Shown here: piece by piece, positions 34,365 through 45,002 of the stretch
Numbering within the stretch: position 1 is the first letter of the stretch
How the letters are laid out: each line of letters opens with the position of its first letter
Origin: Bacillus sp. ISL-55
Lineage (GTDB): Bacteria; Bacillota; Bacilli; Bacillales; Cytobacillaceae
Length of the DNA stretch: 46,063 bases
Assembly: GCF_018613155.1 (NCBI RefSeq)
Contig: NZ_JAGGQU010000025.1
Span: 1 to 46,063 of the forward strand
Reading direction: 5' to 3'
Notes under the pieces: generated by a model
Told to the model about the DNA's origin: nothing
Database searches by the model: none
The model's input: only the letters and a program-made list of their open reading frames with translations
Position numbers and translations under genes: made by a program

Positions 34365-34388
34365 CCTGTCAATTTGACAGGTGTTTTT
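34365..34388 (+). terminator. Terminator of the PepSY gene
   Basis: CCTGTCA-ATT-TGACAGG, followed by TGTTTTTAT. Confidence 0.8.
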
Positions 34389-34424
34389 ATCTTATACCGT
34401 TAAATAATCTTTGGAGTGGGTCCG

Positions 34425-34802
34425 ATGTATAAAAAATTGGTTTTTTTCATGCTCTTTGCCTTATTAAGCTATAGTTATTCAGTGTATGCTTCACATACAG
34501 ATACCAAGTATAAATGGAATGTTGGAGTAGATGTTCCTATTCGCTATACGTCAGCCTTTTCAACAGGAAAACATGGCGTTGTTATTGAAGGATTTCAAGG
34601 AAATGTAAAAAGAAATGGATCCATCCGCTATGAAATTGTTACAAGAGGATTTTGGAATGATGAATCCTTTGACAAAGCGGATGTGAAAAACGAAGGGAAC
34701 TTTAAAATTAAACTAATGGCTCCTCCTGGAGACAATTATGTGATTAAAATCTATGGATTTGGAAGTATGGCAAATGGAAAGTTTGAAGTAATTCCCTACT
34801 AA
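34425..34802 (+). CDS. Hypothetical secreted protein, 125 aa
   Basis: The N-terminus is a signal peptide (KKLVFFMLFALLSYSYSVYA, cleavage before SHTD). The mature part is about 105 residues, beta-rich and without cysteines (NVGVDVPIRYTSAF, GSIRYEIVTRGFW, YVIKIYGFGSMANGKFEV), and resembles a small extracellular beta-sandwich. I do not recognise a family. ATG 34425 has GGAG eight bases upstream; a GTG three codons earlier is too close to it. Confidence 0.7.
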   Translation: MYKKLVFFMLFALLSYSYSVYASHTDTKYKWNVGVDVPIRYTSAFSTGKHGVVIEGFQGNVKRNGSIRYEIVTRGFWNDESFDKADVKNEGNFKIKLMAPPGDNYVIKIYGFGSMANGKFEVIPY

Positions 34803-34899
34803 TTGGAAGACTACTTATGTAAATACTCATCAGAAATCAACGATTGCTGAATAAATCAGGGATAGTAAAAAGTATCCCCCCATTCCTTCATAAATAATG

Positions 34900-34945
34900 A
34901 AGAAAGGCCTCCCAACAGTTTAGTAAACTGATGAAAGACCTTCTC
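34900..34945 (-). terminator. Possible terminator of groESL
   Basis: CAGTTT-ACT-AAACTG with outer pairs AAGGTC/GGCCTT and a short U-rich tail on the minus strand, about 120 bp beyond the groEL stop. A perfect palindrome AAGGTTTTAAAACCTT near 35046-35061 beside the stop is another candidate. Confidence 0.45.
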
Positions 34946-35064
34946 CTTTAGTCAACTTTTTTTGTCAAAGGTTGCCGTTTTTTTTTGTAAAACGGGACAA
35001 GTCCGAGGACAAGAAAAGCATATATTCTTTTTGACATTGGTATAACAAGGTTTTAAAACCTTAA

Positions 35065-36708
<1,644 letters not shown>

Positions 36709-36750
36709 TCAGAATTTTAATTTATAGCGTTCTGTCTATAATCGCAGTGA

Positions 36751-37035
36751 TTATTCCACTACTGCTAGAATGTCGTTTTCACGTAAGATCAGGTACTCAG
36801 TTCCCTGGTACTTCACTTCTGTGCCTGCGTATTTTGAGAAGATAATGCGGTTTCCGACTTCAACTTCAAGAGCAACACGCTCACCGTTTTCAAGAACACG
36901 GCCAGTTCCAACAGCTACGACTTTACCTTCTTGAGGTTTTTCTTTCGCTGTGTCGGGTAATACGATACCGCTTGCAGTTTTTTCTTCTGACTCAACAAGC
37001 TCGATAATAATGCGATCTCCTAGTGGCTTGATCAA
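36751..37035 (-). CDS. groES: Co-chaperonin GroES (Hsp10), TTG start
   Basis: GroES caps the GroEL ring. With TTG 37035 as start, the protein is 94 residues, the usual length, reading [11 protein letters not shown] at the N-terminus, the mobile loop [12 protein letters not shown] and the end [19 protein letters not shown] lies nine bases upstream. A longer opening beginning six codons earlier starts inside the ribosome binding site and should not be annotated. First gene of the CIRCE-controlled operon. Confidence 0.97.
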   Translation of the reverse strand: MIKPLGDRIIIELVESEEKTASGIVLPDTAKEKPQEGKVVAVGTGRVLENGERVALEVEVGNRIIFSKYAGTEVKYQGTEYLILRENDILAVVE

Positions 37036-37075
37036 GTGAAACAACCTCCTCAAATTATATGTAGATTATTTTTTA

Positions 37076-37102
37076 TTAGCACTCGCCTCAATAGAGTGCT
37101 AA
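37076..37102. promoter_or_regulatory. CIRCE operator of groESL
   Basis: TTAGCACTC-N9-GAGTGCTAA, a perfect match to the HrcA operator. It lies between the -10 and the groES start, at the expected transcription start. Confidence 0.98.
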
Positions 37103-37112
37103 CACAATTTAT

Positions 37113-37141
37113 ATAATAATGAATCTGTATTTTTTTTGCAA
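37113..37141 (-). promoter_or_regulatory. Sigma-A promoter of groESL
   Basis: TTGCAA (37136-37141), 17 bp, TATTAT (37113-37118) on the minus strand, directly upstream of CIRCE. Confidence 0.85.
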
Positions 37142-37220
37142 GTGTGAAGCTGAAATTTTTCATGAAATTTTATAATGATCCAGCTGCTGTCGAATGCTGG
37201 AGAAATCTCATGCTGACAGC

Positions 37221-37748
37221 TCATTTACTGATATTGTAAAGGACATGCTTCTTAAGCGGACTGCCCTGATCCACTCTCGGGTGATGAAATCTTTTAACAG
37301 GTGTCATACCGATTTTTCTCATGACATTAACAGAGGGTTTATTGATTTCAGCTGTAAAACTGACGACCTCGCTAAAGCCGTGCTCATTGAACCCATATTC
37401 CAGACAGGCCATGGCACCTTCTGTTGCATAACCTTGTCCCCAAGCATCTTTCTTCAGCCTCCAGCCAATTTCGATACAAGGGGTGAAATCTGCTTCAAAT
37501 GTTGCCCTGTGAAACCCGATGAACCCGATGAACTCTTTCGTTCTCTTCTCTTCAACGGCATATAACCCAAAGCCGTATTCCTTGAACTCGGCAAGAATCG
37601 CCTGATAAAACGCCTCAGTTTCTGCGCAAGTTAAGACATCAGGAAAATAATTCATCACATCCTGGTCTGCATTCATTAGGCAAAACGGCTTTAAATCTGC
37701 GGCAGACCAGTCTCGCAAAAGCAGTCGTGACGTTTCCAAATAAATCAT
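37221..37748 (-). CDS. GNAT-family acetyltransferase (RimJ/RimL type)
   Basis: A 175-residue N-acetyltransferase. It has the RimJ/L-like opening ETSRLLLRDWSAADLKPF, the substrate strand FIGFIGFH, the acetyl-CoA motif A region WRLKKDAWGQGYATEGAMACLEYGF, and the C-terminal ...NKPSVNVMRKIGMTP. The target (protein N-terminus, small molecule or antibiotic) cannot be told. GGAGGT lies four to five bases before the ATG. It sits alone between groES and the divergent ydiL and is absent from this place in B. subtilis as far as I recall. Confidence 0.88.
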   Translation of the reverse strand: MIYLETSRLLLRDWSAADLKPFCLMNADQDVMNYFPDVLTCAETEAFYQAILAEFKEYGFGLYAVEEKRTKEFIGFIGFHRATFEADFTPCIEIGWRLKKDAWGQGYATEGAMACLEYGFNEHGFSEVVSFTAEINKPSVNVMRKIGMTPVKRFHHPRVDQGSPLKKHVLYNISK

Positions 37749-37852
37749 TTAGACCTCCAATACTTTTCAAATTGAATGGCACCTTAACAAGTATGCAATA
37801 TTAGGGAAATAATAAATCCGAACGAGCAACTTTTTTTCCCTGGCCCTACAAT

Positions 37853-37882
37853 TTGAACTTTCAAATCATTTATTAGTAGAAT
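37853..37882 (+). promoter_or_regulatory. Candidate promoter of ydiL-ydiK
   Basis: TTGAAC (37853-37858), 18 bp, TAGAAT (37877-37882). The leader to the start codon would be about 105 nt. Confidence 0.4.
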
Positions 37883-37996
37883 ATAGAGAGTGTATCTATA
37901 AAGCAAAGCTGTCCACGTATTTTATTTTACAGGCCAGCATATTATTACGTAAAATTTCAGAACATACATTACTGCGTTATTAAGGAGTTTTTTCGA

Positions 37997-38728
37997 TTGA
38001 AAAAGGAATACTGGTACGTCATTATCGCCTATATCGCCATGCAGCTTTCGAGCCTGATCGGCATCCCGATCGTTGCCTTTATCGGCGCTGCAATGGGAAA
38101 AAGCCTGAAGGAAATGGAGACACTTTCGATTCCATTCTGGCTCGTGATCAGCTTTTCACTCACACTTGTGATAGTGCTGCTGCTTCTCAGGAAAGAACGC
38201 AGGACAGAGACTGATCTGCGGGATGCTTCATCCCCGGCAAGCTCAGCCGCCTGGGCCTTTGCAGGTGTATTCCTTGCTCTGTTCGCACAATCAATCGCGG
38301 CTAGCATCGAAAACATGATTGGCATTGAAATGGGCTCGGAGAATACACAGGAAATCATCAAGCTGATTGAAATGTTTCCAGTTGTCATTTTGGTCAGTTC
38401 GATCATCGGCCCTATTTTAGAAGAAATCGTCTTCCGGAAAATCATTTTCGGCAGCCTGCACAAGAAAATGAATTTCTTCTTTTCAGCACTGATCAGCTCA
38501 GTCATTTTTGCACTTGCACATATGGAGCCGGAACACGTGATCCTATACTCAGCGATGGGCTTCACCTTTGCCTTCCTTTATGTAAAAACAAAGCGGATCA
38601 TTGTGCCAATCATTGCCCACGTTACAATGAATACAATGGTTGTCCTGCTTCAATCCGTATTTAGGGAAGACATTGAGAGAATGATAAAAGAAGCAGAGAA
38701 AATTCAAAGCTTTATTGGGGGACTTTAA
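37997..38728 (+). CDS. ydiL: CPBP-family intramembrane metalloprotease (YdiL-like)
   Basis: A membrane protein of 243 residues in the CAAX protease/bacteriocin-processing (Abi) family. About eight hydrophobic segments and the three active-site motifs are seen: EEIVFRK (the EExxxR motif), FALAHME and HVTMNT (HxxxN). Members of this family act as intramembrane proteases in prenyl-protein processing, sporulation or bacteriocin immunity; the substrate here is unknown. TTG start at 37997 with AAGGAG ten bases upstream. ydiK follows three bases after the stop. Position beside groES agrees with B. subtilis ydiL. Confidence 0.87.
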   Translation: MKKEYWYVIIAYIAMQLSSLIGIPIVAFIGAAMGKSLKEMETLSIPFWLVISFSLTLVIVLLLLRKERRTETDLRDASSPASSAAWAFAGVFLALFAQSIAASIENMIGIEMGSENTQEIIKLIEMFPVVILVSSIIGPILEEIVFRKIIFGSLHKKMNFFFSALISSVIFALAHMEPEHVILYSAMGFTFAFLYVKTKRIIVPIIAHVTMNTMVVLLQSVFREDIERMIKEAEKIQSFIGGL

Positions 38729-38731
38729 GTT

Positions 38732-38932
38732 ATGAAGCAATCGCCTTTATTTTCAGGCATTGTCTATATCTTGTTAGGCAGCTTATTCACCTATTTCGCC
38801 ATCCAGAATGTGAACGAGACAGGCTGGGGATTTTTCAGCTATTTGCTTGTAGCTCTCGCCACGTTCGACTTCGGGTCCGGCATCAGAATGATCATGTTCC
38901 ACTTCAAATTGAAAAATATACAGAAAAAATAG
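38732..38932 (+). CDS. ydiK: YdiK-like small membrane protein (DUF4305)
   Basis: A 66-residue protein with two membrane helices (LFSGIVYILLGSLFTYFAI and WGFFSYLLVALATFDFGSGI) and a basic C-terminus. It is translated three bases after ydiL, whose 3' end supplies GGGGGA as binding site. Its partner in B. subtilis has the same neighbour. Function unknown. Confidence 0.83.
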   Translation: MKQSPLFSGIVYILLGSLFTYFAIQNVNETGWGFFSYLLVALATFDFGSGIRMIMFHFKLKNIQKK

Positions 38933-38956
38933 CTCCTTCACAGCAAGGAGCTATTT
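38927..38956. terminator. Bidirectional terminator between ydiK and rex
   Basis: A perfect 12-bp stem AAATAGCTCCTT/AAGGAGCTATTT with a 6-nt loop and U-runs on both strands, serving the convergent ydiK and rex. Confidence 0.9.
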
Positions 38957-38957
38957 T

Positions 38958-39623
38958 TTATTCGATTGATTCAGTTGTTTCAGTATCTGTTGGATAATGC
39001 TTTAAGAAATAAATCAATGACTGCAGCTCAACTGCCAAATCAATGTGATGGATCCTGATGGACGACGGCACATTCAGCCTCGCCGGCGTAAAATTCAGGA
39101 TTCCCTTAATATTCGCCTGAACCAGTCGGTCTGTGATCGGCTGGGCCACAACAGCAGGTACCGTCAGGATTGCAACCTGAACTCCTTCTTCGACAACGAT
39201 TCTATCAAGATCATCCATATGGTAGATCGGCACATCGCCAATTTTTGAACCTACCTTACCTGAGTCAACGTCAAAGGCAATCTCAATTCTTGTATTGTTG
39301 TTTTTAGAGAAATTATAATTCATTAATGCTGTTCCAAGATTACCAACACCAATCAGCGCGACCTTCGTCAACTCATCCTGGTCCAATGTCTTACGGAAAA
39401 ATGTCAGCAGATAATTTACATTGTAGCCGTACCCCTTTTTCCCCAAGGCTCCAAAGTAAGAAAAATCTCTTCGAATTGTCGCTGAATCAACTTTTACCGC
39501 TTCACTTAACTCCGCAGATGACACCCTTTGCTTCCCTGAAGAATGCAAGTTCAATAAGAACCGGTAATACAGCGGCAAACGTTTTGCGGTTGCCTGCGGA
39601 ATCTTCATAGCATCATTCGTCAT
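38958..39623 (-). CDS. rex: Redox-sensing transcriptional repressor Rex
   Basis: Rex represses fermentation and respiration genes and releases DNA when NADH rises. The 221 residues contain an N-terminal winged helix ([27 protein letters not shown] in part, residues 30-58) and a Rossmann domain with GVGNLG at 92-97. The C-terminal swap helix ([14 protein letters not shown]) is present. GGAGG lies seven bases before the ATG. It follows moaC by 28 bases on the same strand, as ydiG-ydiH in B. subtilis. No convincing Rex operator is seen upstream of the pair. Confidence 0.96.
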   Translation of the reverse strand: MTNDAMKIPQATAKRLPLYYRFLLNLHSSGKQRVSSAELSEAVKVDSATIRRDFSYFGALGKKGYGYNVNYLLTFFRKTLDQDELTKVALIGVGNLGTALMNYNFSKNNNTRIEIAFDVDSGKVGSKIGDVPIYHMDDLDRIVVEEGVQVAILTVPAVVAQPITDRLVQANIKGILNFTPARLNVPSSIRIHHIDLAVELQSLIYFLKHYPTDTETTESIE

Positions 39624-39651
39624 TCTCCATCCTCCACCCTGTCCGTTATTT

Positions 39652-40146
39652 CTATCTCAACTTTTCTTCTCTCTTAAAATCGCCGTTCTTTCCGCCTGTT
39701 TTTTCGACAAGATACGTCTTGCCGATCACCATGCCCTTATCAACGGCCTTGCACATATCATAAACAGTCAGCGCACATGCTGAAGCTGCTGTTAACGCTT
39801 CCATTTCTACACCTGTATTTCCTTTTGTTTTTACAGCTGCAGCGATATTTAATATGTAGTCATTACCATTTTGCTCCCAATCGAACGAAAGGTCAATGCC
39901 TGTTAATGGAATGGGGTGGCACATCGGGATGATTTCAGATGTCTTTTTAGCCGCCATGATACCTGCTACCTGTGCGACTGCCAGTACATCCCCCTTTTTC
40001 ATCTTATTTTCAGTGATTCTGCTATATATATCTTCGTTCACGGTTATGCTTGAATGGGCGACTGCCGTACGGACCGTCTCCGGCTTTTCGCTGACATCGA
40101 CCATCTTCGCTCTGCCCTCTTCATTAAAATGCGTAAATTCTGCCAT
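39652..40146 (-). CDS. moaC: Cyclic pyranopterin monophosphate synthase MoaC
   Basis: MoaC makes cyclic pyranopterin monophosphate, the first stable precursor of molybdenum cofactor, together with MoaA. The 164 residues start [19 protein letters not shown] and hold the [12 protein letters not shown] motif and [36 protein letters not shown] 40146 has AAAGGAG at seven bases; 40 open codons upstream are not translated. Upstream of rex in one transcript. Confidence 0.96.
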   Translation of the reverse strand: MAEFTHFNEEGRAKMVDVSEKPETVRTAVAHSSITVNEDIYSRITENKMKKGDVLAVAQVAGIMAAKKTSEIIPMCHPIPLTGIDLSFDWEQNGNDYILNIAAAVKTKGNTGVEMEALTAASACALTVYDMCKAVDKGMVIGKTYLVEKTGGKNGDFKREEKLR

Positions 40147-40324
40147 GTTAAAGCTCCTTTCTACCAAATAATACACTATTTTATAAAACTTGTGTGTGAA
40201 CTTTGTTTCAATGTTCATACTACATAGGGAACTTTTACACCTTACCAGCAATAGCAGTTCGCACATATTGCCGTGCCTATATTATTGAGTTACACTATCT
40301 CTAAGGCAATAGAGGTGAAAAATA

Positions 40325-42253
40325 ATGATTTTATTACAGGTTAATCAGCTATCAAAATATTTTGCAGCTGATCTTATTTTATCGAATATAAAGTTTGAAA
40401 TACAGACCAATGACCGAGTAGCGCTTGTAGGCCGTAACGGGGCAGGAAAATCAACCCTGCTGAAAATCATCGCAGGGTACGAATCCCATGACGGTGGTGA
40501 GATCAGCCGCCCTAAGGGAACGACAATTGGCTATCTTGCGCAAAATACCGGGCTTGAATCCGAGAAAAGCATCTGGGATGAAATGCTAGGAGTTTTTGAC
40601 CATCTGCACAGCATGGAAAAAGACTTGCGCCGGCTGGAAGAAAAAATGTCGGATCCTGTCATTCTGTCAAATGAGACTGAATACGAAAGAGTCATGAAAG
40701 AGTATGACCTTCTGCAGGTTCAGTTCAAGGAAAAAGGCGGCTACCAATATGAAGCCGATATCCGTTCCGTCCTGCACGGCCTGAACTTCCATTCTTTTGA
40801 TTATTCCACAAAAATATCCACTTTAAGCGGGGGACAGAAAACTAGACTCGCATTGGCGAAGCTATTATTGACTCGCCCGGATATTTTAATTCTCGATGAA
40901 CCGACGAACCACCTTGACATCGATACGCTATCCTGGCTTGAACAGTATTTACAGGGTTATGACGGCGCCATCCTGATTGTTTCACACGATCGTTACTTCC
41001 TGGATAAGGTCGTGAACCAGGTATACGAAATCTCCCGCCATCAGCTGACAAAGTTCCCTGGCAATTACAGCTCATATTTAGAGCAGAAAGCCGCGAATTA
41101 CGAACGTGATCTGAAACTGTTTGAGAAGCAGCAGGATGAGATCAACAAGCTGCAGGATTTTATCCAGCGGAACCTGGCCAGGGCATCAACAACCAAACGT
41201 GCCCAGAGCCGCCGGAAGCAGCTTGAAAAAATAGACCGGTTGGACAGGCCTATGGGTGATGAAAAATCCGCAACGTTCAGCTTCCAGATTGAACGCCAGA
41301 GCGGAAATGATGTCCTCAAGGTGCATGCGCTTGCTGTCGGTTATCAGAATGAGGCCGTATCTGAAAATATCACGTTCAACCTTTCTCGTGGTGACAGTAC
41401 AGCACTCGTTGGGCCAAACGGTGTCGGAAAATCGACTTTATTAAAAACAATCGTTGAAAAACTGCCTTCTATAACCGGAAATATTCAATACGGTTCAAAT
41501 GTTTCAATCGGCTATTATGATCAGGAACAGGCAGAGCTCAGCTCGAATAAAAAAGTATTGAACGAACTCTGGGATGAATACCCTCTTAAATCGGAAAAGG
41601 ATATCCGCACCGTGCTTGGGAATTTCTTATTTTCAGGTGACGATGTCCTAAAGATCGTTTCCACCCTGAGCGGCGGTGAAAAAGCGCGTCTGGCACTGGC
41701 CAAACTTATGCTGCAAAACTCTAACTTCTTAATTTTGGACGAGCCGACTAACCATCTCGACCTGGATAGCAAGGAAGTACTCGAGAATGCCCTGATTGAT
41801 TATCCAGGCACCATACTGTTCGTTTCACACGACCGTTATTTTATCAACAGGATTGCCACTAAGGTCCTTGAGCTAGATCGTAATGGCTCAACTGAATACC
41901 TTGGCGAATACGATTATTACGTCGAGAAAAAGCTTGAGCATGAAGAGCTGAAGGCACTGGCCGAGCAGGCCGCCAAAGCTTCAGGAAGTGCTGTGGACAA
42001 CTCAAAGCAGGACAAGACCTCCTACCAGCAGGACAAAGAAGCGAAAAAACTCGAACGCCAGCGGAAACGCCGCATGGAAGAAGTGGAAGCGAGGATTGAA
42101 CAGCTGGAGTTAGAAGTAGCTGAATACGAAGAAATCCTTTGTGATCCCGAAGTCTTCCAGGATCATGAAAAAGCAGGAGAAATCAATAGTAAAATTGAAG
42201 CCGCCAAAGAGACACTCGATGAACTGATGGAAGAGTGGACAGAGCTGGCTTAG
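40325..42253 (+). CDS. ydiF: ABC-F family ATPase (YdiF-like)
   Basis: A soluble twin ABC ATPase that acts on the ribosome. The first domain has GRNGAGKST at 36-44, LSGGQKTRLALAKLL and LDEPTNHLDI; the second has GPNGVGKST, LSGGEKARLALAKLM and LDEPTNHLDL. The interdomain arm (about 235-310, rich in Lys/Arg and Gln) enters the ribosomal E site in relatives, and a charged coiled coil (about 550-640) ends the protein. No membrane part. GAGGTG is seven bases before the ATG. Housekeeping (translation rescue) rather than antibiotic resistance is the likely role; its position between tsaD and moaC is conserved. Confidence 0.94.
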   Translation: MILLQVNQLSKYFAADLILSNIKFEIQTNDRVALVGRNGAGKSTLLKIIAGYESHDGGEISRPKGTTIGYLAQNTGLESEKSIWDEMLGVFDHLHSMEKDLRRLEEKMSDPVILSNETEYERVMKEYDLLQVQFKEKGGYQYEADIRSVLHGLNFHSFDYSTKISTLSGGQKTRLALAKLLLTRPDILILDEPTNHLDIDTLSWLEQYLQGYDGAILIVSHDRYFLDKVVNQVYEISRHQLTKFPGNYSSYLEQKAANYERDLKLFEKQQDEINKLQDFIQRNLARASTTKRAQSRRKQLEKIDRLDRPMGDEKSATFSFQIERQSGNDVLKVHALAVGYQNEAVSENITFNLSRGDSTALVGPNGVGKSTLLKTIVEKLPSITGNIQYGSNVSIGYYDQEQAELSSNKKVLNELWDEYPLKSEKDIRTVLGNFLFSGDDVLKIVSTLSGGEKARLALAKLMLQNSNFLILDEPTNHLDLDSKEVLENALIDYPGTILFVSHDRYFINRIATKVLELDRNGSTEYLGEYDYYVEKKLEHEELKALAEQAAKASGSAVDNSKQDKTSYQQDKEAKKLERQRKRRMEEVEARIEQLELEVAEYEEILCDPEVFQDHEKAGEINSKIEAAKETLDELMEEWTELA

Positions 42254-42260
42254 TGAGTGG

Positions 42261-42292
42261 AAAACCGGACATGAAGTTGTCCGGTTTTTTAT
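42261..42292 (+). terminator. Terminator of ydiF
   Basis: A perfect 10-bp stem AAACCGGACA/TGTCCGGTTT, 6-nt loop, followed by TTTATTTTT. Confidence 0.9.
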
Positions 42293-42380
42293 TTTTATAT
42301 ATGCTACATAAACTCTTTAAAAACGCCAATGCTGATTTTCAAAAATATAATTGGTAAAAAACGAGTGGAATTTCCATTTC

Positions 42381-42520
42381 GCTATAAAAATGTGATTTTC
42401 GCTATATAATTGTTGTTTTCGCTATAAAACTTGGATTTTCGCTATATAATTTAGTTTTTCGCTATATAATTTAGTTTTTCGCTATAAAACTTGGATTTTT
42501 GCTATAAAAAAGTGATCTAA
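42381..42520. repeat. Seven-unit 20-bp AT-rich tandem array
   Basis: Seven consecutive units of exactly 20 bp with consensus GCTATAWAANTTNGNTTTTC, from 42381 on (the last unit decays in its second half). Units 4 and 5 are identical, and units 3 and 6 nearly so. No gene spans it. Two alternating variants (GCTATAAAAC and GCTATATAAT) are seen. Confidence 0.9.
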
Positions 42521-42609
42521 CCCGGAGAGTGTTGTCTAATAAACGATCTTTCCCCTGTAAAAGGGGGAAAACCCTTCATTTTAGGAAAAAAATCTTTTAA
42601 AGTATGCGA

Positions 42610-42652
42610 ATAATCCACAAAAAAAGTCCCGAGTTGAAAACCGGGACTTTTT
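42610..42652. terminator. Terminator of the tsa operon (bidirectional form)
   Basis: AAAGTCCCG pairs with CGGGACTTT around a 10-nt loop; minus-strand U-run of seven follows. It lies about 155 bp beyond the tsaD stop, past the DnaA-box cluster. Confidence 0.75.
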
Positions 42653-42832
42653 GTTCACATAGTTATTCACATAGTAAAGACTGATTTATGGCTTATCCAG
42701 AGACTTTTCCACATTATCCACAAAAACAGCTTATTTTATCCACATTGTACACAGTTTTGTTCCCAAAACCTCAACATATCCACAGAAGAGTCTGACAACA
42801 AATTTTTTACGTCCGACTTTCGTTGTGGATAG
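42611..42832. promoter_or_regulatory. DnaA-box cluster downstream of tsaD
   Basis: On the plus strand there are three exact TTATNCACA boxes (TTATTCACA 42663-42671, TTATCCACA 42714-42722 and 42736-42744) and several one-mismatch boxes (42611, 42693, 42705, 42776). On the minus strand CTATCCACA lies at 42824-42832, and an exact TTATCCACA lies at 42984-42992 inside tsaD. Some boxes are directly abutted (42705/42714, 42736/42745). B. subtilis has DnaA-box clusters outside oriC that titrate DnaA. Confidence 0.8.
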
Positions 42833-43838
42833 TTATCTCCAGACCAGGATTTCCATTCAAGGTTAAATCGGCCCGTTGGCCTTTTTCATATAGTACACTG
42901 CCTGCAGCAGCAATCATGGCAGCATTGTCAGTGCACAAAGACAACGGAGGAATGACAATTTCCACATCTGAATCTGCAAATTCTGTGGATAATTTCTCCC
43001 TCAATCCTTTATTCGCAGCAACTCCTCCAGCAAGCAGTACTTGTTTTACACCGTATTCCTTCACAGCTCTTTGAGTTTTTGTGACAAGTACATCAATAAC
43101 ACTCTCCTGGAAGCTGGCTGCAAGCTCTTCAGGTACGATTTCCTCTCCGCGCTGCTGGGCGTTATGCACAACGTTGATCACAGCCGACTTCAACCCACTG
43201 AAGCTGAAATCATAGGAGCCTTCCTCAAGCCAAGCACGTGGCAGGTTGATTGTTGCCTTTCCTTCATGAGCCAGCCTGTCGATATGCGGTCCACCCGGAT
43301 ATGGAAGGTGCAACGTCCTCGCTACCTTGTCATAGGCTTCACCTGCTGCGTCATCCCTTGTCTCACCAATCACCTCGAAATGACCGTGTTCCTTCATATA
43401 TACGAGTTCAGTATGCCCGCCGGATACGACAAGTGAAAGCAGCGGAAATTTCATCTCCGTTACAAGTCGGTTCGCATAGATATGCCCGGCAATATGATGG
43501 ACACCTATAAGTGGGATATCATTCGCAAACGCCAATGCTTTGGCTGCGTTAACGCCAATCAATAATGCTCCAACCAGGCCTGGTCCTTCCGTTACCGCTA
43601 TGGCATCAATATCCTTAATATCCACATTTGCCTGGGCTAATGCTTCATCCAACACAAGAGTGATCTGTTCAACATGATGCCTTGACGCAATCTCAGGAAC
43701 AACTCCTCCGAAACGCTTATGGCTCTCAATCTGAGAGGCGACTACATTCGCTAGGATTTCCCGTCCATTTTTTACAATCGCTATAGCCGTCTCATCACAG
43801 CTTGTCTCTATTCCCATTATTAATTGATCTTTTGTCAT
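42807..43838 (-). CDS. tsaD: tRNA t6A37 threonylcarbamoyltransferase TsaD
   Basis: TsaD transfers the threonylcarbamoyl group to A37 of tRNAs that read ANN codons, acting with TsaB and TsaE. The 343-residue protein has [10 protein letters not shown] near 9-18, [14 protein letters not shown] at 42-55, metal-binding H115 and H119 (VHHIAGH), and the VSGGHTELV phosphate loop. The ATG at 43838 overlaps the rimI stop as ATGA with GGGTGA upstream; a GTG five codons earlier is unlikely. Last gene of tsaE-tsaB-rimI-tsaD. Confidence 0.97.
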   Translation of the reverse strand: MTKDQLIMGIETSCDETAIAIVKNGREILANVVASQIESHKRFGGVVPEIASRHHVEQITLVLDEALAQANVDIKDIDAIAVTEGPGLVGALLIGVNAAKALAFANDIPLIGVHHIAGHIYANRLVTEMKFPLLSLVVSGGHTELVYMKEHGHFEVIGETRDDAAGEAYDKVARTLHLPYPGGPHIDRLAHEGKATINLPRAWLEEGSYDFSFSGLKSAVINVVHNAQQRGEEIVPEELAASFQESVIDVLVTKTQRAVKEYGVKQVLLAGGVAANKGLREKLSTEFADSDVEIVIPPLSLCTDNAAMIAAAGSVLYEKGQRADLTLNGNPGLEITIHNESRT

Positions 43839-44287
43839 TTTAAATTCACCCACATTACTAAAGCGTCTTCCATATTGTCTGTATAATATTGTTTCCTAAT
43901 AGCTCCTTCTTCGAAGCCAAACTTGCGGTAAAGTTTTTGGGCCCTTTCATTACTGACTCTGACTTCGAGCGTCACCCTTAATGCACCCATTTCGCGAGCC
44001 AGCTCCATTACCTTGCCCATAAGCGCCTCACCCAGCTTCATTCCTCTGTATTCAGGAAGCAAGGCAATATTTGTGATATGCGCTTCATCAATGATGATCC
44101 ACACTCCACAGTAACCAACGACCTTTTGATCCACTTCCACAATTAGATACTGAGCAAACTGATTCTTCGTCAATTCATTGAAAAAAGCTTCCCTGCTCCA
44201 TGGAATGGTAAAGGAATTAACCTCAACCTCCATCACTTGATCGAGATCATCAACCGTCATATTCCGGAACGTTATCGTTTTATTCAT
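43835..44287 (-). CDS. rimI: Ribosomal protein S18-alanine N-acetyltransferase RimI
   Basis: A 150-residue GNAT enzyme that acetylates the N-terminal alanine of ribosomal protein S18. It has the acetyl-CoA loop [11 protein letters not shown] around 80-90 and a C-terminal [19 protein letters not shown], then [16 protein letters not shown], typical of RimI. It lies between tsaB and tsaD (overlap of four bases with tsaD), the usual arrangement in Firmicutes. Confidence 0.94.
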   Translation of the reverse strand: MNKTITFRNMTVDDLDQVMEVEVNSFTIPWSREAFFNELTKNQFAQYLIVEVDQKVVGYCGVWIIIDEAHITNIALLPEYRGMKLGEALMGKVMELAREMGALRVTLEVRVSNERAQKLYRKFGFEEGAIRKQYYTDNMEDALVMWVNLK

Positions 44288-44300
44288 TTTCTCTTCCCAC

Positions 44301-45002
44301 TTATTTTTTAGTCTCTTGCGCTTTTAGCCAATTGGCCTCTGCTTCTGCCAGGCGGATATAGTTTGGAACGAATGTATGAAGGTCAACAGCCTCTTTATCC
44401 AGCCCCAATAACGCAAGCTCTGCAGGTCTGGGATTCAGTTCAGTGACAGCTGCAAAAACAGCCTTGTCACCAAGCTCTTCCTTAATGACATCTTCATGGA
44501 GTTTCAAATCATTGCTCGTGAACAGAATCCTGCTGCCCATTTCATTCAGAGTTTTTACCCAGTCGGCTGACAATACAAGCTGATCCTTTTTTACAATTTG
44601 CATCTTTTGATTCTCGAACTTATACAAACCTGTATAAATCTGTCCTCTCCTCGCATCAAAGAAAGGTGAAACATATCCGTCGAAATAGCGGCCTGACGAT
44701 GCTGCAGCAACCTCAAGGCTCGATACGCCTGACAAAGGGATTTTCAATGTCCAGGCCATTGTTTTCGCGATCGTCACTCCGATCCGGACACCAGTATATG
44801 ATCCAGGCCCTTCAGCCACGACAATCTTCGATAAATCACCTGGTTTTATATTGCACTCTTCCATCAATGTCTGGATCGCAGGCATGACGCGAACCGAATG
44901 ATTCTTTTTTATATTGGATATATACTCGCCCAAAACTGTCTCACCATCAAGAAGACCAATACCTAAAACATAGTTGGACGTATCAATCGATAATACCTTC
45001 AT
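44301..45002 (-). CDS. tsaB: tRNA t6A biosynthesis protein TsaB
   Basis: TsaB is an inactive TsaD paralogue that dimerises with TsaD in t6A synthesis. The 233 residues start MKVLSIDTSNYVLGIGLLD, and contain VAEGPGSYTGVRIGVTIAKTMAW (residues about 62-84) and FDARRGQIYTGLY. Its ATG directly follows the tsaE stop with no gap, so the two are coupled. Full length. Confidence 0.95.
   Translation of the reverse strand: MKVLSIDTSNYVLGIGLLDGETVLGEYISNIKKNHSVRVMPAIQTLMEECNIKPGDLSKIVVAEGPGSYTGVRIGVTIAKTMAWTLKIPLSGVSSLEVAAASSGRYFDGYVSPFFDARRGQIYTGLYKFENQKMQIVKKDQLVLSADWVKTLNEMGSRILFTSNDLKLHEDVIKEELGDKAVFAAVTELNPRPAELALLGLDKEAVDLHTFVPNYIRLAEAEANWLKAQETKK

Noticed and set aside
40150-40230. A Rex operator upstream of moaC-rex (GTTCACACACAAG)
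   Set aside because: Only one half-site TTCACA is present; the palindromic partner is too degenerate.
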